A program made the position numbers and the translations under genes. DNA of 64,000 bases from Tolypeutes matacus. Lineage: Eukaryota > Chordata > Mammalia > Cingulata > Chlamyphoridae. Shown here piece after piece: positions 34,588 to 46,149 of the stretch. Location: positions 4,880,203 through 4,944,202 of the forward strand of contig JAKSZT010053881.1 in assembly GCA_026826555.1 (NCBI GenBank). Direction: 5' to 3'. Positions within the stretch are counted from its first letter, which is position 1. Every line of letters begins with the position of its first letter. The notes under the pieces were generated by a model. That model worked only from the letters and a program-made list of their open reading frames with translations. It was not told the DNA's origin and did no database searches.

Positions 34588-36010
34588 CTGCCTAACAATG
34601 GAGGTAAAACCTCAACTGCATTTGGCCATTCTCTCTAGGTTTCACTTCTTTCTCCTTTCCAAGGCCTGTTTGCAGCATGGTCTCCAGAGGGCATACAGGG
34701 GTAAGTTTAAAAGGACAATCTGTTTATACCAGTTCCCCTCACTTTAAAGCAACTTGACCTTTGAAAATCAGAATTTACTGTGGAAGTAGTTATCTAAGGA
34801 ATGATTATTCCCATTACTTTATAAAATGATTTGCTACTGAAACTCTTTAAATTGTGAGCTCTCTAAAGAGTTCAAAAACAAATTTTAAAAAATGGATTTG
34901 ATTTACAAAAACATAGAAATAAGACAACCTTTCAGTGAAAAATCTGTTACATAAAGTGTTATAAAGGCATTGCTAACAGCTCTATAAAACTCTCCTTGCT
35001 TCCATAGACACCCCTCACCCTGCAGTCAGCTTTTCCAGACACTGTTCTTCATCCCACCAGAAAAGCTTTTATCTGAGACTATTGCCAAATGCCCTCCTGC
35101 GGTGGTCAGGCTTGAACTTGGCTGCCCACAAAAGATCCAGGGAAGGGTTTTAAGGACACATTTTTTTTTCTTACAAGTTCAGTGCAGTTCCTCTCTGAGA
35201 AGCCAGAGATAGTTACTAGGATATGATTCAACAGAAAGTCTTGGTATGAGAAAATGGCTCTATCAGCCTGGTCTATCTGAAGATCAGCACATTTGGAGTC
35301 CATCCGAACCACATTTCCGGAGCAATAGCTGGCTCGGGTGACCAGGGGCTGCCACAGCACCCTGGGACAAGCTTCCTTCTGCCCCAACTCTGAGATATGG
35401 AAATATTTGGAAAATAGGGCCCTAAAACCTAGGATATTGCTAGATTACATCCTGGATCTTTCCATGGGAATTGAGGCTTTGGCTGACAGCAGAAAGCAGG
35501 TACTGTCCACTTCCTTCAGTTCACAGGCTCACATTCTCATGTAAACAGGCGGCCACCGTACTCTGCCCCAGCTGCAGCTTCTGGGTGGTCCTGCTAAGAA
35601 GTTCCAAGCGGATTACAGTGCAGTCCTGTCGTCTAGTGGTCATACAGCTAGAGTAAGCATCTGTGGGGGAGAGCAAAGGCATGTAGGTTCTCCACGCTGC
35701 AGTCTCGAGTGGAAAATCAAAGTAAAATCTGACTCCCCAGAGAAGGTCTGTTCTCCAAAATTAAAAACAAAACAAAACAAAAACCAAAAAAAAAAAAACA
35801 AAGCAAGGCAAAACCGTAGAGGCAAACAGTGGGTGGATTTTTCTGGCAGGCAAGTCCTGCTATGAAGATTATTGGGCTCTGCTTCCTTCTTCCCCTTGAG
35901 CAACTGGAAGTGGATGCTTCCTAAAAGCATGATGATTTATCAGTATCATTGCATATTGATGTACAGTGCTATGAGATTTTCCAGCAGCTCTCCTTAACAA
36001 GGTAAAACTG
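34588..36010. other. Unique sequence, no confirmed feature
   Basis: Includes an A-rich stretch of AAAAC units at 35761-35803. The minus-strand open frame 35106-35387 (93 codons) is discussed under findings. I do not recognise its product, and no splice pattern or start context confirms it. Confidence 0.4.
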
Positions 36011-36014
36011 GGAA

Positions 36015-36225
36015 ATTACTGAGTTGGAATCCCACCTCCACCACTTATTAGTTGTGGGAGTTTGACAAGTTATTTGACCTCTCTGTGCCCCATTTTCTTA
36101 TCTGTAAAATGGTAATACCAGTACTTCCCTCAAAGGGATAATTGGGTGAATAAATATATGTAAAGGTTCAGTACACTGCCTAGCATGTAGTAAATTCTAT
36201 GTAAGTATTAACTGTTATCAATAGA
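36015..36225 (+). repeat. MIR SINE, nearly complete
   Basis: 'gagttggaatcccacctccaccacttattagttgtgggagtttgacaagttatttgacctctctgtgccccattttcttatctgtaaaatgg' and 'gtacactgcctagcatgtagtaaattc' cover MIR from the tRNA-like head to the 3' end. Confidence 0.9.
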
Positions 36226-36591
36226 ATTAAAATGATACTAATAATTATGCTATATATTTGTATAGTATTTTATAATTATTAATTATTTCTACCTCTTTTT
36301 GGTTGGTCTCCAGTCATGTTGGTGGGGAGGAGGGTGAGACTGAGAAATCTCTGTTTTTCTTAATGGGGGAAGAAATAGTAGTCATCAGATGGTTGTATAA
36401 TATTATTTCAGATGGAAGGAGTGGCATATCTGACTCAGGAGATAAGGAGGCAAGTTCCATAAAGTGAATATTAAGTTTGTTGCTAGGCTGGAACTGAGAA
36501 CCCAGGTAGAAGTGTAGTAGAATACATGCAGTTCTCAAGGGTGTGGACAGCTAGGGAATAGAAATGGATGGAAGTTGAAATAAAAGTTTAT

Positions 36592-36806
36592 GAGGGGAGT
36601 GGATGTGGCTCAAACAGTTGAGCACCCACCTCCCACATGGGAGGTACCAGGTTCTGTTCCCGGTGCCTCCTGAAGAAACAAAAACAAATAACAAGCAAAA
36701 CAAACTAAAAGACCAACTCAGCGAAGCTAATATTGCTCAGTGGTTGAGCACCAGCTTCCCACATAATAGGTTCCGGGTTCAATCCCCAGCCCCTGGAACC
36801 ACAAAA
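36592..36806 (+). mobile_element. DAS-type dimeric tRNA-derived SINE (Xenarthra)
   Basis: Two tRNA-like heads in tandem. The first has an A box in 'gtggctcaaacagttgag' and a B box in 'ggttctgttcccgg' (about 36605-36665). The second has 'ttgctcagtggttgag' and 'gggttcaatcccca' (about 36730-36790). An A/C-rich linker of AAACAAA units lies between them and an A8 tail ends the element. It is flanked by a perfect 10-bp duplication AAAAGTTTAT (36582-36591 and 36807-36816). The phrase 'gtggatgtggctca...cccacatgggaggt...ggtgcctcc' is typical of SINEs described from armadillos and their relatives, and is the best clue to the host. Such elements are transcribed by RNA polymerase III and moved by L1 proteins. 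The 76-codon open frame across it is not a gene. Confidence 0.9.
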
Positions 36807-36816
36807 AAAAGTTTAT

Positions 36817-39800
36817 CAGGATCTTACAAGTAAATAACAGGAAATATGGCTCAGAAGACCACTAAGGTCTTCAATAGCTGTCAGCATTTTGAGAAAAATT
36901 TAATTTCCCTATCCCTATACCTTACACCAAAGTTATATAAAAAAATTAAAGAACATGGACTATCCAGACAAAAATAAGATTGAGAATTTATCAAACATTT
37001 GGGATAGAATTAACTTTCTAAACTTAGAATCAATAGAAGAAAATTGATATACGATGACATTGAATAGATGTTTTTGAGCATTCACTTGTATTTTGGTAGT
37101 GGTGGACAAAATTAGGGAAATCAATCTCAGGACACAAAGATAACGCTTCCAGTGGAGGCTCACTGCATCTTTAGGTTCCAGCTTTCTGTCAAGATTTTTC
37201 AGGCAGGGTACTATGTAATCTGTGGAGAACAGTGCAAAATGAAAATGTGGAGCCACTTGTTTGAAAAGCAGGAAATGTGTCATTTAAAGTTACTGAAATA
37301 TAAACCTTTTTCCTTTCTTGTGTGGTCTCCTTCTAGAATAGTTGTGGGGTTTTTATTTGTTATTTAATGTAATTCTAAGGATGGGAAAATTAAAAATTTA
37401 AATTATTAGCATGAATTTTACTCTTCATCTTTATATTGCACAATGCCAGTTTTAAATGCATTTAACTTGTGTGTGGAATTACCAAAATCACGTAATATGT
37501 ATTTTGTAACTCATATGTGCATATGTATTTCATTCTAACCAGAATAATAGAAATGCTGCACGGAACGAGCACAAATGTTTTTTATTCATTTCTTGATATA
37601 TGCAAGTCCTACCAACACTCTACTTTGCCCTATTGTTGCCTTTTCTTCCATGCCATCATTTTTATCATAAGTTGTTGGTTAATTCAGGAAAGTAACATGA
37701 GGAAGAAAGGATATGATAGGGTTCCTTAGCTGTTTGCATTTCTTAGAACTCCATGTCTTCTTTCTGTGTTCTGTGCTCCAAGAAATTCTGGTGGAATTTA
37801 AAGGCTGGCCTCACGAGGATGTCAGTGCTCCTCCACCTCCCCAATGCCCACCCTCCCGCTTACTTAGACACACACGCCAGGCACTTACCTTGTACTTGCT
37901 TTGAAGCTCCCACTCATTGTTGGCCCACCACAGAACATTGCAAATGCTACATGCGAATGAGATGGCAAGGAAAAGTGGACACACACATTGCACATATCTC
38001 CTCTGCATTTGCACATGCTCCATTGTCCTCTCTAACTTCACTTATAAAACACAAAATCAGAGGTAAAATTACTAAGAATTTCAAGGTGGTGACAGTGGAG
38101 CATTAAACCAAGTGCAGGTCCTAGGTGACTGCATAAGCCTATGGAGCTGGCCGCGTCCACAGGCAAAGTTCTACTTTGACTGTCCCAGTTTCAGTCATGG
38201 TTCTCTCTTTTAAATATCTGTGGTACTTATTGCCTAAACAAGTGTTATATGGTAGTTTCTATCTTTTAAGTCTATAAGGGTCCTATTTACACTCATCACA
38301 AGCCTCTGGAAAGGAAGAACTGTCTTCTATAAACTTTGTAACTTCAGATAATTTCTTAAAGTGTCCTGTGTATACAGCAGGTGCTAGCATGGAAATTGAT
38401 GGTGGTGAGTACCACATATAACATCAGGGCCATAATCTGACTCATGGAATACCTGAAACTCTGATTTAGTAACATGTTTCTTTTTTTGTTACGCTCTGGC
38501 CTGTTAAATCCCTTATTATCAACTAATAATGGAGTAAGTGCCCTGGCTGCTACTACTGATGTCCCTTTTTAACCTGTCATGTCTTTCAATATGGCCAGAA
38601 ATCTCCCTCTCTAGCAGGTGGAATAATTTCTTGCTCTTCCCTAGTCCCTGGATGCTAGAAGAAAGAATGGTGATGGGAGAGCTGGAGGTGTATAGAACAA
38701 CATACTATCTTGGTCCAAAGAATTGAAGCGCTGTTGACGATTCTACCATCTCCAAGTATAATTACTATGAAGAAGGAGTATGGGCATCCACAGTCATGGA
38801 TCCTGAACACTGAAATCTTTGTGTGTATAGGACCCAAACCCTATACACAAATGTTTAATCCTCACTAGAAGAAAAGGTAACAGTGACTTTAGAATGTACA
38901 AACAAGGGCCAGCTCATCATGGTAAAAACCAGAATTCTGATTTGAGACCAAAATGTTTGACACATTATACACTACCCTCCTCCCTCAACCTAGGGCTGTG
39001 GCAAGTCTAACAGTAACCAAGCAGGACTGCACTGGGGAAAGCTTCTGGGGGTATAGGTTGATTATACATATGGCAGTTGCTCAGAGTGGCCCCAAAAAGG
39101 GAAAGTCTGATGGATAGACTTGCAGGCTATATTCTATGATCTAGAATCTGTGGAGTAATAAGAATAAGAGCCAGGGAAGCCAAAGTGTCACCAAGAGCAA
39201 GAGTGTGAGCACAGGAACAGATGTAGGAAACCAAACCACAGTGCTTACAATGCATGTAGATGCTAGAATGGAGTAGACAGCAAATGGAATAACAGAGAGT
39301 AGATGGTTTTGGACAACTGCTGGTGGTTAAGTGGTTCAGTTGAATTAAAAGGCACAGAGTATGGATAGAGCGCCTAGACACATGACCAAAAATATGCTAA
39401 CAGGATCGCTGTCCTTTTGCTGAGATGGCAAACCTCATGCAATAGGTAGGTTTTATGGAAGAAAAAGTCAGGGAATGCTATCCCTGGACCCCCCAGTGAG
39501 TGTCAGCAGAAGAAAATCCAAGGTTACTAAAGGGAGGGTGAAAAGGTCTATTCGGTGAAGCAAAAGGGTGAGAATAATCCTTGAAAAGAAAAGAGAAAGG
39601 AAGGAATGAGGGGAGGAATGAACAAAAGAAGGAAGTGATGGGGAGAAAATGATAATGTTTATGAAAGTTTCCTGCCTTTCACAAGGCCTGGCACATAGTA
39701 GTGGTGTTATTTGAAGTCGGTTGAAGATTAGAGACAAGAAAGGAAGAAAATAAGCTGCAATTTCACTTGGACTGGTGATATTTTTCTCTTTAGCCCCTGG

Positions 39801-42055
39801 CTGCTAAAAATGTCATCATTTAACCCATGACAAAAAACTCAAAGGATAAACATTTAATTGAAATAGGCTTCTACCTTTCCTAAGGGTAGCTATCTTAGGA
39901 CGAGGAAGAGAGAGAAGGAAAGATAGAGAATAAAGGAGAAGAAAATTGATGGCTCACTAATCTATTTCCAATCAAAAATAGCTTGAGCTGCTCAGAGGGT
40001 AGCCTCTGTGGTGTGGTTGCCAAAGAAAACATAGAGAAGTTGACTTGCTATGATCCACAGAGGAAACCAGCACTGAAAGGCCAACTAACAAAGGCGAGAA
40101 AGATTTTCTTAGTAAAGCATCTCCAAGGGGCCATGATTTTTGTGTTCATCAAGAATCCCCGAAATCACAGAAATTTGGAGGTAGTCAGAATTGATTTAAT
40201 CCTTTTTACGATAAATCTCATTTCTGAAAATGATTAACAGAGGCAGAGACATAAATGGTAAAGTCTCGATCAGGGAAAATGCTGTCAGCGTATCATCTAG
40301 ATAGATTAGAAAATGAACGCTCAGGTTTCTGTGAAGAAAGACTAATGACATTAAGTCAAGATGAAATAGAAAGGAACATTGCACAGGCTCAAAAATCATA
40401 AACCATGAGCTCGCCCTCACAGAAGACCCTCAGCAACTTTCTGAACTGGAAAATTATCAGGAGTTCAGGCTGAGAGTATTTTCTCAGGCCTTATTTAGAG
40501 TCCCTGGCTTATTTTGGTTTGTTCTGAAGTTCTGGGAATTGCTTTGCCAAGGTTCTGACATTTGTATAAAACTAAGATCCTTCTGCCTACAACTTTCAGT
40601 GCAATCAATTGCACACGCAGAAACAAGAAAACGAGGCTTTGGCTCACTAAAACAATAAATAAACATTTAAGATACTTCCACACTGTGCAGCCATCTGATT
40701 TTTGAAGTGTCACAATTCTGCTGCCTTTCAGAAATAAGGCAGAACTGTTGCCTTGAAATCAGTGGTGACTGAGACCAACGTCCTTTGTTTAAGTTAAGAT
40801 CAAATGGTGAAGCACGTATATAAATTCCTGCCAAATAAAGCTAAAGCAGGCATTCTGCTCTCTTTGGTAGTGGGAACAACTCCGTACATCTGCTTCACAT
40901 GTGGTATATCACTTGATTACTTAAATTATGTCTCCATTGAAAAGACACACCCATATAAACACACTTCCATTTGGGGGGAGGGGGGGAGCCAGTAGAATAT
41001 TCTCAAATCTATATACTGCTTTGCTGTAGTTTCTCCAATAGAGTAAATCTGTTGTGTTCTAATACAGTTTCCTTAACTTGATCCATGTCTTTCAGTGACA
41101 TACAATGATCAACTGGAAATTGCTCCCTTGATCTTAAAAATGGGTAGTCCCTGCACTGTGTGTTTACCAGGCAGAGATGCAGGGAGCATTGGAGTCCCTG
41201 ACATTTGATATCAAGGCACTGTCTGGCCTTGTGACCAGGCCAGGAATGGTCTCCAAGCATCAAAACACATCGCTGATTTTTATAAGAAATAGGTCTATAA
41301 ACCTAAAATTTAAGGTAAATCTTTATCCAGTTTCAGAGTTGGAATGGTTATGTTAAAAGTATTTCACCAGTCTCCTCCCTATTATGGCTACAATATTAGA
41401 AGATAAAAATGTACTATTCCTCATCTCAAATTTTCAAAAAATTCAATATTCAATAGATAGATAGAGGGGTAGTTAGGTGAGTAGGTAGATACTTACTGTT
41501 CAATTCAAATGTTTCTGACTTAAAATTTTAAGGTCATTGTCTCCCTTCTGACACCTCTTACTACATCAACATCACATTATATCATTATAGACTCATGAAG
41601 CAATGTACTTTTACATTTTGCAGGATAATGACTCTTTTGTATTTCAGTTTTTATCATAATATAAATCTTGAATTGCAATTTGCATATCTTTTGTTTAGAA
41701 AAAGAGACTTTGTCATTTTAATACATAGGCTTTAAAGCGGCTTCTTTTTTTTTAAAGAAATGCACCAAAATATTCCAATTTATTCTTCAACTGAATCTGA
41801 TTCTACCTCTGCTGTTGCATCAGTGAATTAGCAAGTGTCCTGAGCAATACATTTCCAACGATGATGGCTTGACCATTTAGTCTTCTGTGTCAGTAGGTTC
41901 TCTGCCTGTTAGAAGTCCAACCATAGATTCACAACCATAATTTGGACTGTCAGGCTGATTATACACATACATTTACATGCACATATAATGCATACATATA
42001 CACATACATACATATCCAAGCATTTTTCATAAGAAGACTATACTTTGCTCACCAG
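36817..42055. other. Unique AT-rich sequence, few features
   Basis: A short L2/MIR-like 3' end ('cacaaggcctggcacatagtag') lies at about 39675-39705. Otherwise I recognise no repeats, exons or RNA genes. Open frames up to 117 codons (37753-38106) show no domain. Confidence 0.35.
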
Positions 42056-42234
42056 TTCTGTTCACTTTCCCTCCTTTTCTTTGTTCCTTCCTGAGGCAGG
42101 ACTATTTCCATAAAGCAGGCTGGGAAATTGTCACTGTGACAGACCTTGGTTAGACCATGGAGAGCCTTTAAGGAACAAGACGTGGGCAGGATTCTGTCCA
42201 CTTCTGTGCAGCAAGAAGGAAGCAGCTAGAGTGC

Positions 42235-42332
42235 TGAAGTGTCTAGCATCCCCAATGCCCACCACAGTGCCTAGCACATAGTAGGTTCTTCCCAATTATT
42301 TGTTTAATAAATGAATGAATGAAAGAATAAAA
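42235..42332 (+). repeat. L2 LINE 3' terminus
   Basis: 'gcccaccacagtgcctagcacatagtaggttcttcccaattatttgtttaataaatgaatgaatgaa' is the L2 end. Confidence 0.8.
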
Positions 42333-42639
42333 GGGGCTCTAGGGCTTCACTCCCTTTCCAATTCTGTCATCAACTTATAGCAAGATATCTGTCCCGTCTT
42401 CCTATGTAGTCCATAGCATTGCTCAATTGGCTTTGCTCCTCTCTTATCAAACCCATTATAGAAGGTTTCCTTGGTTTACTGAGTTCAAGGGATAGGACCA
42501 TTGTGGAAAAACTACCTTTTTGTGTGTGTGTGACAAAGCAAACCTACCATCTTAAAACAAAGTTTTATCCTGTATTCCCTTATGTCTTGATGATAAAACT
42601 GAACCAATTGCTAAGGTTGAGTGAACAGCAACCAGCTGC

Positions 42640-42870
42640 TAAAACAGGAATCAATGTAGTGTGGAGCTTTGAACTGGGTCTGGGGAACCACACACATATG
42701 GAGATTAAATCCCGCCTCTTCCATTTACTAGCTGCTTTAATTTCAGCAAATTACTTAACTTATCTAAGCCTCAATTTCCTCATTTGTAAAATGGGAATAA
42801 TAATATCTGCCTTACAGGACTGTTGTGACGATTAAATGTAACAGTGTATATGAAAATGGTTAACCCATAT
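42640..42870 (+). repeat. MIR SINE, nearly complete
   Basis: 'tggagcttt...gattaaatcccgcctcttccatttactagctgc...ttacttaacttatctaagcctcaatttcctcatttgtaaaatgggaataataatatctgccttacaggactgttgtgacgattaaatg' follows the MIR consensus throughout. It supplies the last half of the 138-codon open frame 42419-42835, which is therefore not a credible gene. Confidence 0.9.
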
Positions 42871-44920
42871 TATATCTTTAACACATGTTTACTTCTAGTC
42901 CTGCCAACCCCCTCTCCCCCCAATTATTTCCAATTATTCCTTCTTTCTCCCTGAAGAATATAGAAAATTCAAATGTGGCTTCAACACATAGCCAGAATGA
43001 GAGAGATGAGCCAGAGCGATGTGAACCAAAATAGCCAGAACAGAAGATTCACCTAATACTCTGAGGTAAAAGCCTCCTTCTTAGCCCTTCAGCCTCCCCC
43101 TGGCCTTCCCCTTTGGTCTAGGACATGCTCCCTGGGCACTCTGAGAAGTCCACATTTGGCCAAGCTGGCTGACAGTGACACTGTGGGGAACTTTGCAACC
43201 CCCTGTAAACACAGGCAATTAAGACCCTAAAAGCTCTTAGGCTTATTGCCCAGTAAACTCACAATGAATAGCAACCTTAATAAATGTTATAAATCTCACC
43301 TCAGAGCCAACAGGAAATTCGAACTTTTGCATGTGTGGGAGCCAAAGTGCTGCTGAAACAAAAGGGAGGTATGGGGACAAGGAGAACATTGTACTCGGTC
43401 CTCCTTTCCCCCTGGCAGCTCCAGAGTGCCCCAGGCCTGGGAAAGGCCCTTAATTGTGTTTTGGGAGGCAGTTCTCTGGCCACCTCACTCCTCCCTTCCT
43501 TCACCTGCCTTAACTCTTTCTAGTCCCAACAGCCCAAGAGGCAACCAGAGGCAATCCATCCACTCACATCTCCCACCAATTGAAGTAAAGGTTGAAAATA
43601 TTTGATGGGGCCAAAAGTACTATTTTTGTGGCAATATTTTAGTCAAAAACAATTTTAGAAACTTAATTAAACCCTAAAACTGAAACCTAAACTCAATACT
43701 ATTAAAAAAAAAAAAAAAAAGAAGAAAGGAATATCAAAGAAGAGAAACCACTGGATATTTTGATCCACACCCTCACAAAAGGGTGTTAGTTTTAATAAAC
43801 AGTCACAATTTGGGGCTGCTATGAACCATAAGGCATGCTCCTGGCCATGTTTCCAATTTCCTCTCCTGCCTTTACTGCTGTTATATTAAGCTCCACAGTG
43901 AGGCAAAATGTTTATTAAAAAAGGTGAGGAGAACAATATTCCAGATTAGATTATTTCACCTGTTCTAACTATTCACCAGCCAATCAGAAATCCTCACCAG
44001 GTTTAAGAGCAGCTGCTTTCCCACCTCTGGGTCCGGGGAGGAGGAGGTTTCAGCCTGTGGTTACAAAGTGAATGCAGATTAGGCCATTTTAATTACTGAC
44101 TTTAACTGAATATGGAATACATTCTCCAGTCACAGAGAGGGGCAAATAAATGCATCTGGAGAGCCTCCTCCATCATGGAGATAATTACACTAGAATTGAA
44201 AAACATCGGGAGCAACGAGCAAAGAGGATTTGAGTAATAGAGAGAACTGTCTTCCGAGAAGGCGTCCTTCATTTGATGAGGGATTAAGGTTGGGGGTGTC
44301 TTTGATGTGGCTTCATACGTGGAAAGAAAAGCACAATTTTTCTTTGACTACGCAATTCATACAGAGCCTTTCTGGAGCAAAATGGGGAAAAATGTTCACC
44401 ATGTTGGAAATTACCTAGAACACAGTGCAATTGTCATATAACAAAATCACTTTAAGCCAACACATTTATTTGATTTTCTTGGTGTTTTCTTTAAGACAAT
44501 AAGTTTTTTTATAATAAATCTTCAGGGACTTTCAAATCCTTAATTGTTTCGGGAATTTCCCTAATTGTGGGAGTTGCTGGAAAGCACTCTTATTTATTGA
44601 ATGAATTGCTTCTATTCCTCAACACTAACACTGTTCCTATATGTTCCCTCCTTCTTTTCTTTCATGTTGGCAGATACATGTTGCATCTATTCCAAATCAA
44701 TATGGTAAGTTTGATTATGTTGAATAGTGTTATTAAAGTTTAGGATATGCGACTTGATCCATGGATAGCCAGATCTGAATAATAATAAGCTGCATTATAA
44801 CACCATTCTATATATAGAATTTATTTTAGCAACCTGGATTTTAAAATCCTTAATACAAGTATCCCTCTTGTTTTTCCCCCATTCAAATACATGGGGCTTG
44901 CTTCTGCCAACAGGCCCTGG
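42871..44920. other. Unique sequence; possible conserved noncoding stretch at 43920-44400
   Basis: No repeats recognised apart from an A17 run (43704-43720). The block 43920-44400 has a CCAAT box and homeodomain-type TAATTA sites and is described under findings. Confidence 0.4.
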
Positions 44921-44930
44921 ACTGCCCAAT

Positions 44931-44946
44931 AGAAATATAATACACT
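44931..44946. repeat. Target-site duplication, 5' copy (872-bp retroposon)
   Basis: AGAAATATAATACACT, identical to 45819-45834. Confidence 0.95.
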
Positions 44947-45818
44947 TCTGGCCTACCTATGTGCCAGGTGTGCATGGAATCTCGGTGGAGCTGCAATACC
45001 TACCCTACAGCTCAATGTCAAGTTCAGCTTGATGTCAAGTACAGCTCAATGTCAAGACAGCTCAATCCAAGTCACCTGGCGAGGAGACAATGATGGGCAA
45101 TGGCCATCCCAGGGAATGGAGAGGCCCTGCATCTGCAGGCAGGATCATCCCACCCACCATATCCATGGGATATAAGCGCTCTCTCACTTGGAGGTGGAGT
45201 GGACATCACCATCCCAGTCCTCTCAGGATTGGGGGAAGAACTATGGACTAGAGTGGACTTGATGGTATTCTGTTGTACACATATGGTGTTCTAGCAATGG
45301 AAGAAATTATAACAATGAGGTGGAGCCAGTGGCCACTTGACACTTTCGGGGCAGGGAGGGGATGTGCAGTTGAAATACAGGGGCTTCTTTGGGATTTGAA
45401 GGTTGTCCTGAGTACTGTTGTGGCAATGGATGTAGGCCATTTTAAATCAGCACACACCACTCAGAACTGTGTGGGAGAGAGTGTGGTCTACGATGTGAAC
45501 TGTGGTCTGTGGTTGGTGGCAAGGCCCCAGGATGTGTAAGTCCATTGAGGGTGGTGGGTCGCACTTGTGGGAGATGTTTGTGTGGGATGTGGTGGGAGGT
45601 GTGGGAGGTGGGCAACATGGGAATCCCAGTGGGTTCCGTGTAATATTTTAGGTAATCTAAGCACCTCTTAAAATATATTTATATATATATAAATAACATT
45701 TTTGTAAGCAAATGCACATATATGCATATATATTTATATATCATTTTACAAATATTGGTATGTATTGTGAAAATTTTTATTTTTACCCACAATAAAAAAT
45801 AAATAAATTAAAAAAAAA
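44947..45818 (+). mobile_element. 872-bp poly(A)-tailed retroposed sequence, origin unknown
   Basis: Inserted in a DNA transposon and flanked by a perfect 16-bp duplication (44931-44946 and 45819-45834). It ends with AATAAA-type signals ('cacaataaaaaataaataaatt', about 45789-45810) and an A-rich tail, so it is a reverse-transcribed RNA integrated by L1 machinery. It opens with a small repeat of 'acagctcaatgtcaag' (45008-45075). The body includes 'gaactatggactagagtggac' and 'agcaatggaagaaattataacaatgag', then GT-rich sequence, then a TATA-rich 3' part. Open frames inside (45100-45294 and 45273-45539) overlap and show no domain. It may be a copy of a noncoding transcript or of a xenarthran retroposon family; I cannot name the source. 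Confidence 0.85.
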
Positions 45819-45834
45819 AGAAATATAATACACT
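45819..45834. repeat. Target-site duplication, 3' copy (872-bp retroposon)
   Basis: AGAAATATAATACACT, identical to 44931-44946. Confidence 0.95.
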
Positions 45835-46149
45835 CTGCAAATGCAAGTTGAATATATAATTTTTATAATTTTTAATTTGCTAGTTGCCATATCAAAAATG
45901 TAAATAGAAACAGGTGAAATTCATTTTAATAATATGTTATTTAACCCAAAGCATCCAAAATATCATTTTAGTATATAATCCAAAGTGAGAAATATATTTA
46001 CAAGATACTTTTTTTTTCATGCTAAGCCTTTGAATTCTGGTTTGTATTTTACACTTACAGCACATTTCATTCAGACTAGCACCATTTCAAGTGTTCAATA
46101 GCCACTTGTGGTTAGTGGCTACCATATTAGACAGCTAGCACTAGAATCT

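Larger units (their letters stand above)
44921..46145. mobile_element. Old hAT-type (MER) DNA transposon, split by a retroposon
   Basis: The left end 'actgcccaatagaaatataatacact' and, after 45819, 'aatttgctagttgccatatcaaaaatgtaaatagaaacaggtgaaattcattttaataatat', 'ttacacttacagcacatttcattcagactagcac' and 'caagtgttcaatagccacttgtggttagtggctaccatattagacagc' match a nonautonomous element widespread in placental mammals (ends CTGTCCAATAGAA / TATTGGACAGCG). I do not recall its exact name. It is about 350 bp once the 872-bp insertion at 44947-45818 is taken out. Confidence 0.75.

Noticed and set aside
35600..35660. tRNA-like phrase 'gtcgtctagtggtca' resembling a tRNA A box
   Set aside because: No B box, no acceptor stem pairing and no CCA-side complement downstream.
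42419..42835. 138-codon open frame
   Set aside because: Its second half is a nearly complete MIR SINE; the rest has no recognisable domain.
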